A DNA stretch of 15,635 nucleotides from Parachlorella kessleri (Eukaryota > Chlorophyta > Trebouxiophyceae > Chlorellales > Chlorellaceae): NCBI GenBank assembly GCA_001598975.1, contig BBXU01002591.1, positions 1 to 15,635 of the forward strand. Direction: 5' to 3'. Below the pieces are notes generated by a model, which made no database searches, was not told where the DNA came from, and saw only the letters and a list, made by a program, of their open reading frames with translations. Below are positions 1 through 9,100 of the stretch, one piece after another (position 1 is the stretch's first letter; each line of letters starts with the position of its first letter). Both the position numbers and the translations under genes were made by a program.

Positions 1-199
1 AAACAAGAACACAAAGCCCTCCACTGTACACCTTCGTCCATTCAGCTGGAATGCTCCCAGCATTTTTGTGGGTAAGCTGCTGAGTGCAGCTGAGAACAAC
101 AGCCAGCGGAAGCCAGACTGCCAGCAGGTTCTGAGCAGCTGCTTCCCAACTTGAGAGACACAAGTGGTGTCGCATGCGCCTGCTTTTTCCCTCACCCTT
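1..199 (-). other. 3' flank of the unknown gene
   Basis: About 200 bases after the minus-strand stop codon. This is probably 3' UTR; no TGTAA-type polyadenylation signal was seen on the minus strand here. Confidence 0.4.
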
Positions 200-3100
200 C
201 TAGGTGCCGGCTTGCTTTGTCCCAACAGCATGCAGGTATGCTGCATGGGCGTCAAAGATCACTTGAGCCAGCGCCCAGGCCACCTTGGGGGCGTCTGGCC
301 ACGGAATGACTACATCCTCGAAGCTGATGCGCAGCTGGGATGCCGGCATAGCCCTCAGCTTCTCCAAGCCCTTGGAAAAATTCCCATCCCCAAGCTCGAT
401 GATGTAGGCAGTAGCATCGCTGCGTGCGCTCAGCATCACGTCTGGCGAGTGCCCCATCCTGCAGCAGGGTGGGGCATGCAGGCCAGCAGTCCCAATGTCA
501 GCAACAAGGGTGGAAGAAGTTGCATGCAACCAGGCAGGGTTGGAGGGGATTTTCAGGGCTTAAGCAGCGTCACTACAGCCGGTGTGTATTACACTCCACC
601 AACCAGGCAGCAATGCACAGCCAGCATTACCCCTTGGACTGGGCCCACTGGACTGTGTCCAGTGGGTCCATTGTTGACACCACTCCCTACCCGTGTGCCT
701 ACCCACCCCACATGCCTGTGCCCAAGCTGTCGCGCGCTTGAGCACCACGTGCGGCGATTCTGGTAAGACTTTTGGCTACCACAGGGACGTACCTGGCCAG
801 GAGAAGCATGGCGCCTTGCTCAGCCTCCAACTCATGTATCAGGCTCCTTGCAAGACATCCAATGTCAGAGGTCCCGTGCTGGGCCAGCTTCAAGAGGGGG
901 GCTTCCCTGAATAGCGCCAGCGCCCTCCTGAGGATGTTCATATCCAGGTCCAGGCTTGCAGTGGTCAGCATGCTAACCACGATGGGCGTGCTGCACCCTG
1001 CTGCTGGCAGACTCTGTATGCCCAGGGCTGCACAGGTCGCCCGGCGCACCGCCGGCCGCAGGAAGGCATCGGCTGCCAGTCGGACAAGGCGGGTGGCTCC
1101 CTGCTGATTGAGGAAGTGTACAGTCTCGGAGGTGTGGCGGGACATCAGGTGCGTGACCTCATGGGCAGCCGTGTGTGCCAGCCACCCAACGATAGTCTGC
1201 TGCTGTTCCTCGGTTTTTGTTCGGCCGTAGGCTGCACCCCTGTCCAGTACCACAGACAGCCGACGCGTGACGCCGCCCACAAGTAGCTCCCCGCCCGCGT
1301 AGCCCTGATTTGCCCTTGCCACTCGGGAGGTCACAACTCGGCCGCCGCCTTGTGCAGCGGGGCGGCGTGTGTAGCCGAAAAGCAGCCCCGTGGGTGCCTG
1401 GGCGTCCACAACCACCACGCCCACCTTTCTGTCAGGGCCCACCCCCAGTGCCTCTACCATGACAGACCCCTGGCTGCTGCTGCCGCGAACCTCCATCATG
1501 TCAAAGAATGTCGAGATGCTCTCGACCAACAGCCCCTGGAGTAGATTGTAAGATGGGTGGGAGTCCTTCAAGATTGCTACATCTGCGAGGGAACAGTTTG
1601 GCGAATGATCCCTGTGTCTCTGGTGATTTGCTGGAAGAGTGATGCCAGGCAGGAACCCACATGTAAGCGGGGGGTGGCAAGGTGCGTGTTATGGTTAGCA
1701 CATGATGGGGAGCAGCGCCGTGTAATGTTAAAAATCACAAGGTATGCCTCCACCCTGAGTACAGAGTGAGCAGCCTGAGGAACATAATAGGCACTGCCAT
1801 GCGGCTCTTACCTGGCCCATACACTTCTTTTGCCAACCGCTTAGCATCTCTAACAGTGGCAGTCTCTCCTGTCTCCACCCTCTTGTGAACCTGGAGTGCT
1901 CCTCCTTGCAGGCCCTCCACCACTATTGCTTCCACGCATTCCAAGGCATCCAGCTTGAGGTCCTGTTGCAGTCAAGGTATCTCATGAGCATCTGTGTCAT
2001 GTGAGAATGGAGTGGAGAAGTACTTGTTTTTGGTGGTGCTGGATAAACAGGTCAGCAAGTCAGACCACCGACGGGGGTCAGGCAGGGGACAGTTTTCGCA
2101 TGGCACCCTGGGGAACCCTAATTACAAAACAACCAACCCTATTTCTATGCTTACATGGTTGCCCGTGCCACGGCCTACCTCTTCCCCTTTTGTTCTGCGC
2201 TACGCTAACTCCTGCTGAATGACGCAGCTGGCACCCGCCACGCTGTTGTGTCACCCCTCTTCACATGCATTTCACTATAAAGGCAAGCAGCCCCTACTGG
2301 TCCTGTTAGAAGGCAGGCTAGGTCAAGGTTGACAGTGGGCACATGCGCACCTGCACTGTTCGTCTGGGGAGCTTCTGCCTGATGCGCCCAGACAGCGGGA
2401 CCACCTCCAGATCCCCCAGCTTGGCCTGCCACAACCCAATCACGTCATGCACCAGCCACTGAGAGATGCCATATGCAGCGAGCTCGACCACTGGGGCAGC
2501 CAGGGGTGGCACATGGCCTGCAGGCAGTAGCACGTCACAGTATTGGGCAACAGCTATCAAGCAAGGACAGCGCAGCAGCTGTTTTTGTTCCTCCAGACAT
2601 GCACAAGGTCTAGCACAGAGTTCTTGTCCTTGTCTTACAGCTTTCCGTCAGCCTCCGTCAGCGGCCAGTCATTACCTTTTCACACCAGCTAGTTACATTC
2701 CAACCAAGCTGCTATAAATGGCCGTCACTACCGCCGCTGCAGGCTGAACCACTGGCTCTACACCCACACCGGAACAACCTTGGGAACTGAAACACAGCCA
2801 GCATTGACAAACTGGATGGTGATTGGGGGTGAGGCAGGCACCACTCCAGCACTGCTACCTGCACACCACCTCCTTCATCACAAGGCCCGCTGGACCAGGC
2901 TTTCACGGCTACGGCAGCTTGAGTCATCAACTGGGGTGCTGCTCCAAGATGAACAGAGGGGACAAAAGACTGCTATGGCAAGGAATCTGGCCACTTTTTA
3001 CCACGCTTACCTATAGGATCACGGCCAGCCTGCACCTGCTGGTTCTCTTCACCACCAACTGTGCTATCGTCGCCGCTTTGTTCCACCACAATCCAACAAC

Positions 3101-4266
3101 ACCCAATTTGAGCTATGGCGCTGACTGCCATAGCAGGCCCAGCAGCCTGCATGGGCTGGCACGCTCTTAGCTCCCAACAAGTTGCAGCCAATGCATGCGC
3201 ACGCCGCGCTGCCAGGACCAGGTCAGCTTCTCATCACATTAGTGCCTGCCGCCGTCGGCACATACAGTTGGGGTCCAGTATCTCACTTGCATACAGCCCT
3301 TGCAGGGCTGCGTAGCTGCCGAGCACAGCGTGGCAGAACCCCCCCAGCTAACCTTCACCAGCTTCAATAGGCTGTCCTCGCTGGTATATGCCCGCAGGAC
3401 CCTCACTCCCACATATACCGCGCATTCCACAGCCACGTGCTCCAAGACACGCTGTCCTAGAAGAACAGCGACCCTGCATACAATCATCCACCGTTCATTT
3501 CTAGGTACCCGCCAGGGTTATTAGCATGGGTGGCAGGTAGTGCAAACAGGGAGTGAGAGCTGGGCTGGACTGACAGGGCTGGATGCAGAGTGAGGGTTAT
3601 TACACATTTGGGGTTGCCATGGACTGGCTTGTATCTGTGTGTGCAAGGGGCAGTGTACGTTGTGCTAAGGCACTGTCGACTTACGCTTTGACTGATGCAG
3701 CTGTTCGGCGCCAAATGCTGGGGCGGTTTGGTTGAATAGGCGGCAGTGCAGGGCGGTCGAGCGAGGAGCACATGGAGTCGCCGCAGTAACTCTCCGCCAA
3801 GGTTGCACAGAAGGCTGCCCCTGGGCCCTGGCCATCAATATTGACAGCAGCATGAAACCTTGGAAGAAAGAGGACGGACTACCGGCCTTATGGAGGCTTT
3901 CCTTGGACCGGCAAAACTGCGCGCGGAACAAACAGCAGCGTGGCAGGTTGATAGAAGGGGCTTTCTATATACTCCAATTAACTTTACATGGCTTTTAGAG
4001 CCGTCCAGGTTATACGTAGTCAAGCCACAGGAGCTGAGCAGGTAAGGTTCACAGCCGCGCTGACATGCGATGACAGCGCTTACCTGCGCCAGCCTTGTCC
4101 ACGTAGATATAAAGCTCCTAGCAAGGAGGAAGATGCCCCGGTGGATGCGTGGCATGTTCAACCGTTCCGCAGAGGCGTGCCGCACCCTGACTTGTCTTGG
4201 GTGTGGATGCTCCTGTCGTTTTTCAACACCACCTTTTGCTTGCCAGGCCGTGTTAACTCGCTTTTC
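200..4266 (-). CDS. Unknown large helical (ARM/HEAT-like?) protein, multi-exon, 5' end unresolved
   Basis: I do not recognise this protein. Exons in transcript order, all with GT-AG borders and compatible phases: 4266-4084, 4033-4016, 3916-3859, 3717-3685, 3456-3353, 3146-3011, 2930-2882, 2609-2351, 1962-1812, 1582-793, 458-200. They give about 679 residues ending at a TAG at 202-200. The best-supported junctions have strong donors: GTAAGT after 3685, GTAAGC after 3011 and 4084, GTAAGA after 1812, GTACGT after 793. The 790-nt exon encodes many short Leu/Ala-rich helices (for example RLVRLAADAFLRPAVRRA), which suggests an alpha-solenoid. No catalytic motif, signal peptide or membrane segment is evident. 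The two smallest exons (18 and 33 nt) and the weak donor after 2882 (GTGATG) are the least certain. The gene lies downstream of CDKA on the same strand. Protein-coding status is fairly sure; the exact model and function are not. Confidence 0.6.
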
Positions 4267-4831
4267 CTGCGAAAAGATGGAAATGCACTTGCGGGTTTTG
4301 CAGCAATTGCACAACAAGTGACCTAGCCAACGCAGGCCCAGCAGGTAAGGGTCTCTCTCTCTCTCTCTGAGGACAGGTTGAATGTGCACCGACTACAGTA
4401 CCCAGTGTTGCTCCCGACAATAGGGGAGAATGAAAGAGGGCTAAGCAAGGGCATTGCGGGGCATGGAGGTCCCTCACAGGGATCCCTCAGGACCGGTGGA
4501 TTTAAACTCTGTAAGGTGAAGTAAGCCTTCGAGTATCGAGAATCGGCTAATCTAAATCACCGCAGCAAAGGCTACCCAGCCAGTTTTTCTGCCAACTAGT
4601 GAGGTTCAAGACTTCACTCAGCCGTCCTGCCAGCTAAGGAGGAGTGCCAGCTTACATGGCGAGATGGCGCCAGACAGGTCGGGATGTTGTTAGTAAGGGT
4701 GGCTGGTCGTGCGACCAGAGTTGAAGGCGAACTGTATGACAGTGGGCAAATGCATTTATGCACTATGGTCGGAATATCATTGTTCTCTTGTCTTTAGGGA
4801 CCTTCTGGGTAGATGTTCAGCGCAGGACAAC
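4267..4831 (-). other. Probable intron of the unknown gene, with a CT microsatellite
   Basis: About 565 bases between the tentative 5' coding block and the exon starting at 4266. It ends on the minus strand in a pyrimidine-rich acceptor (CTTTTCGCAG). An alternative acceptor (TTGGCTAG, about 4326) would extend the downstream exon in frame by about 20 codons, so the exon boundary is uncertain. Apart from a short dinucleotide repeat I see no conserved coding signal here. Confidence 0.4.
4352..4368. repeat. (TC)n microsatellite
   Basis: A pure 17-base TC/CT run on the plus strand, which reads as GA/AG on the transcribed strand. It sits upstream of a possible splice acceptor in the unknown gene. 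It is a simple repeat without other features. Confidence 0.9.
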
Positions 4832-5317
4832 CAGGGTGTTGTGCTGGCTGCTCTGAGGCCTGCACCGCTTGGCAACTTTCCTCCTACTCCTTCTAGCCCG
4901 GGGGTGAAGCGCCAGGCCAACACCCGCGCCACACCCTGCCACGGAGTCAAGGGCTTCTTCAGAATCTGTCCCACTGCTGGACGAGGGGACGAGGCCGCAG
5001 CCGCTGCCGGCACTAGTCATGCTGCTGGGCCAGCCAACCCCCACAGATGGCCTGCCACCCAAGGGGAGCAGCAGCGATGGCAGCAGGTGTCCCAGTAATG
5101 TATCCAGTCGGCGACTTGGAGCTTGCAGCATGATGCCCTGGAAGCAGCTCCCTGAGCTGGTGTTGACGCTGCTGTGCAAATCCTCATGCAGCCCCCAGGG
5201 ACCCTGGAACATGCGCACTTCAGCCCGTCCTTCGAAAGCCTCTGGATCAGGAACAAATGGCGCTGCTACCCACGCTTTGCCCGGGAGCTGGTTCCCCTGC
5301 CACCTTCTAGTGCGCAC
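4832..5317 (-). CDS. Probable 5' coding block of the unknown gene (exon limits uncertain)
   Basis: An open minus-strand frame runs through this stretch with coding-like character: an acidic N-terminal part (PDPEAFEGRAEVRMF), a leucine-rich segment (LDTLLGHLLPSLLLPLGG), then a Ser/Gly-rich linker and an Arg/Lys-rich end. It has no clear ATG, so it is probably an internal exon. Plausible acceptors on the minus strand lie at about 5309 and 5299. A possible donor (CTG followed by GTTGTC) sits at 4832/4831 and would leave phase 0, which fits the exon starting at 4266. A second frame here is also open, so frame choice is a judgement. The initiating exon was not found. Confidence 0.35.
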
Positions 5318-6192
5318 CAGTGAGGTGCAAGCGGCTCATGCAACTGTCAGTACTCTGTGGCCTGCATTCCATGTGTGCCCTTGTGAAGTCTAAACTCAAG
5401 TACAACAGTACCAAAAAGACGTAAGAAGCTTAGGTGGAAGGCAGTGCCCGCCCGCCAGGAGAAAACGGCAAAACTTCAGCGACGATTTTCAAGATGGCTA
5501 TGGTCCATGAAAAGCCAAAGCATTGCACATAGAGACAACCCTTTCTCTACTAAGGGACAAGCCACCCAAAGCCAGGCTCTACCTGCCAAACGTCAGCTGC
5601 CCGCTTGCATCTGGCTATGCTAAGGGGATATCTACTACATCAATACACTACATCTCCGTGTTCAGATGCAAAAGGGAAAACGATGGGTACATTCTCCAGC
5701 AGGTAGCCTTAAGGCGCTGCCACGGCAACATACATTACGTTTGGAGTGGAGGCAGAAAAAGGAAGAGGCTCTGAGGGAGGATGCGCATTAGTCATCAATC
5801 ACGGGCACAGCTTCTATTAACAAATTGCCTACAGCGTACAGAAATCTTACTCTAGCTCACTGCACCTGCACCAAACTACTGTACCTTGCGCAACGCTGCA
5901 TGTAGAGAAGGACGGTAGCGGCTCAGAACCGCCACGCACCGAGACGCCTCTGCCACGTACTAGGCTGCTCCCTAGCCTCACATGTACCTTGTCACCCTGC
6001 CAGCCAGGCAGCAGCGGCCCTGTCACGGTGGTATACACCCAACAACATGTGAAGTGATGCAGACCCATCCTGGCTGCTGTACGCCCATGCTGCTTCTGTG
6101 GATCCAGCTTGGCAACCACACCCATCACGGCCACTGTGCATCCCGTCGCCAGCTATGCGCTAATGCGGGCTGCCTAGCGACGTTGCAGCTGC
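5318..6192. other. Intergenic stretch: CDKA 3' region and 5' region of the unknown gene
   Basis: About 875 bases between the CDKA stop codon and the first supported coding block of the next gene, which is on the same strand. It should hold the CDKA 3' UTR and polyadenylation site and the promoter and possibly the first exon of the unknown gene. I saw no TGTAA polyadenylation signal (the usual green-algal motif) on the minus strand. A 95-codon minus-strand frame at 5847-6134 contains a good donor-like site (CAAG followed by GTACAG near 5884). It could be a first exon of the unknown gene, but it begins only 59 bases after the CDKA stop. Confidence 0.4.
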
Positions 6193-9100
6193 CTACTGCA
6201 TGCGGTAGCCGTGGTATTGGCCGTTCAAAGCGGAGGGCTGCAGAGGCTGCAGCGGTGGCGGACGGATGTCGTCAAAGTAGGGGTGCATCAGCGCTGCCCG
6301 CGCCGTGATGCGCCGGCTGGGCTGGTACTCCAGCATGCGCGCCAGCAAGTCCAGGCCTGCGGCCAAGGTACAGTTGTAAGTTCCTGTACCAGCCTGTGCC
6401 AGGCAGTGACTCGTGGTCCAGGATACTGCGGGCAGCCGGGATAAGAAGGCAATCGCAGGCAGCTATCAAAGTGCAATGAATGCCTGCTGGCTCGTGTGTG
6501 CCCACAAGCCCCGCAACGTGGCCCTGTCCAGGCTCAGTCTCCGCCTTGCTACTCCCGGCTCCCGCTGGTTTGCCTGGCAATGCACACTGCAGATAATACT
6601 CTGTGCCGCTGACAGACAGGCAGGCGCCCACAGACCTGCGGGGTCCAGCGTGGGAGCCACCTCCTTGAGGTCCCTGGCCCGCCACTGAGGGAACACATCC
6701 TGCAGCCAGGACTTGGGAACGGCTTAGATGCTCCGACGCGGAGACAGCCCAGAAGCACAACAAGCCTAACTCTACCTGGTACGCTACACAACATCTGTCT
6801 GAGATCAACACTGGGCCATAAGGTGTCAGCCAACCGTGTGCTGTTGATGCAAGAGTCAACAGAGGAGTCAGATAATTAAGCTTGGTGAAATGGGCATCAA
6901 CAACTCGCAGATGCCCAAACTAGCATCTGGAACCGTCTAATACACACGATTAGGTTGATAGCTGCGGCCTTGGCACCCATGATCGCCAGCTCCAAAGCGC
7001 CTTCTACCCCATTTTCAGACCAACCTTTGCACGGGCGATTTCGAGCTCACCTTGAAATCCGGCAATTGTGACACGCCCGGCCAGCTCTGCTCATTAGGTG
7101 TGCCCATAATCTGGAAGATCTTGTAGAGCTCGTCGATCTCCTGCAGGTGGCAGCGACAGTCACAGCAGTGCCGCTTCTGTCAGCAGCAATTGAAAAAGGG
7201 GGGCCAAACACACACTGACCACCCTATCACCACCGCCGACGCTACAGAAAGGCTCGCACGCCGCCTGCCTGGCCCGTAAGCACCCATGCGGGTGTCGCGA
7301 ATTGCAAAGGCGTAAGCGAGGATGCCCTGCCGCATGCATGATGAGCACAGGAGCCAGCGTCCCCTGCCCAGCACCCATCCCGCCATGCAGCTGCCAAAGT
7401 GGGGCTGGAGTCACTCAAACTCTTGCAGGCCTCCAGCCCATCCTGCCAGAGCTAATCCTGCTGGGGTGGTCCGCACGATTGTCAGCCTTCTGGTGCAGGC
7501 AGTTGGTCGCTGCCAGGGCAGAAGGCGTCCATGAAAACTCCTAGGGAAGTACACAAGGAGACATCCGCATGACCACCCGACCCACCGAGTCGCCAGGGAA
7601 CAGCGGCTTCTGGTTGATCATCTCCGCAAAGATGCAGCCGATGCTCCAGAGATCCACCGGCGTAGAGTAGTGCTTCACCCCCAGGAGGATCTCGGGCGCC
7701 CGGTACCACAGCGTGATCACCTACAACACTAGAAGGAACACACTCAGAGCAGCGAAACGGTGCACCGCACTGTAAGGGGCAGGAGTCTCTTGTTCCAAGG
7801 CAAATCCCTTTGCAGCCAAAGGCTGTCCTGCATGCATCCATCCTCGGCAAGGCAAATCGCACACAATAACAGTGGTAAGCAGTGTTTTTTTTTCCTGGCG
7901 AATTTCGCCAGATTCTGGCGAAATGGCAGTTTAGGAAGACAAATATGGCGAAACTGCAACTCGGTGTCGCCAGAAATCTGGCGAAAACTCGGGCGATCGC
8001 CCGAGGGTGGCGCCAAACTTTCGCCAGCTTTGACCCTAGTGTCGCCATCACCTATGTGTGCTTCTTAGGGTTTCCTGCTATAAATCTGCTTAAAACAGTC
8101 CTCTTATATTGGCAGCTTCTGGGGGCTTCGCCCCCAGACCCCCAGCAGGGGGTTCCACCCCCTGCACCCCTCATGGGATGGGAAACTGGAACCCCTTCAC
8201 CCAGCTTGTCGCCAACTTTGACCCCCTGTCGCCAACCATTTGGCGAAATCTGCCATGTCTGGCAGACCATGTCGCCAGAAAATTCGCCAAACCCAAAAGC
8301 CTAAAAAAAAACACTGGTGGCAAGTACCACACGTCCATGGGTTAGCTGACCTGGCTCTGGCCAGGCGACAAGTAATCAACATACATACATCATTGTGTCA
8401 CACGCTACACCCTCAATGCCATTACATGGAGCACAGGGTGGCCTGCACACGAGAGCCTCAGGGTCTGCACATCATTTGCTACTAACCTCGTGGGTGTACT
8501 GCCGCACAGGGATGCCAAAGGCACGGGCGAGCCCAAAGTCTGCCAGCTTGAGCGTGTTGCTGGCACGGTCAATGAGCAGGTTCTGCGGCTTCAGGTCCCG
8601 GTGCAGGATCCTGCCACGTCCCCAAACAGGTGGAAAGTGTAAGCCTCAGCACAACGAGCAATCCAGTCGAAGGAAGTGAGCAAGGCACGAACCATCATGC
8701 TCAGGTACCTCGAAGTAACCAGTCACGCAAATATGTCACACTGCTCTCCGTTACTTCGCCCTAACAAGATAAAGTATGGCGTGTATCAATGTTCTACTAT
8801 CGTTCTGCCTCACAGTGCATTTAAATAATAATATGTACTGCATGGCCTGGTGAACTGCAGACTAACGTGCCCCTGGTGACAACTGCTGCTTACCTACTCC
8901 AATTGCAAACACCAAGCCCCACAGCACAACAACATACTGGGCCTACCCTGCTTGGCGAAACGCCTGCCCACCTGTGTGTGTGGCAGTGTGCGATCCCATG
9001 GAGCATCTGGTACAGGTACCTCTGCACCAGAGAGCAGCCGCGTTTCAGTACGCTTAGCGTCTCATGCTTTGCCTCGACAGCACATATAGCATTGCTAGAT

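Larger units (their letters stand above)
7880..8316. mobile_element. Non-autonomous hAT-like MITE, 437 bp
   Basis: The two ends are perfect 14-bp terminal inverted repeats: CAGTG followed by nine T on the left, nine A followed by CACTG on the right. They are flanked by near-identical 8-bp sequences, GTGGTAAG and GTGGCAAG. An 8-bp target duplication, the nTnnnnAn pattern of that duplication, and ends starting CAGTG are all typical of the hAT superfamily. The interior has no transposase frame, so the element depends on another copy for movement. It carries about 13 copies of TGGCGA/TCGCCA in both orientations, concentrated near both ends, as expected for subterminal transposase-binding motifs. 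The single mismatch in the duplication suggests the insertion is not brand new. Family name is inference; the structure is seen directly. Confidence 0.85.
7721..8486 (-). other. CDKA: Large CDKA intron hosting a hAT-like insertion
   Basis: This 766-bp intron (donor GTTAGT, acceptor TTGTAG) separates the activation-loop exon from the exon starting [10 protein letters not shown]. It is the longest intron of the gene, and 437 bp plus an 8-bp duplication are explained by the inserted element at 7880-8316. Without it the intron would be about 320 bp, in line with its neighbours. Confidence 0.85.

Noticed and set aside
164..766. 200-codon plus-strand open frame at the window start
   Set aside because: It lies antisense to the last exons of the unknown gene, has Cys/Pro/His-rich composition typical of shadow frames, and no splice or family support.
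5523..5774. 83-codon plus-strand frame in the intergenic stretch
   Set aside because: No recognisable domain, no splice or promoter support, and composition not coding-like.
7896..8290. CRISPR-like array from repeated TGGCGA/TCGCCA motifs
   Set aside because: The motifs are 6 bases, in both orientations and irregularly spaced within a terminal-inverted-repeat element; context is eukaryotic.
7882..8304. Long open frames across the hAT-like element
   Set aside because: They arise from the repeat-rich GC element inside an intron and show no transposase signature.
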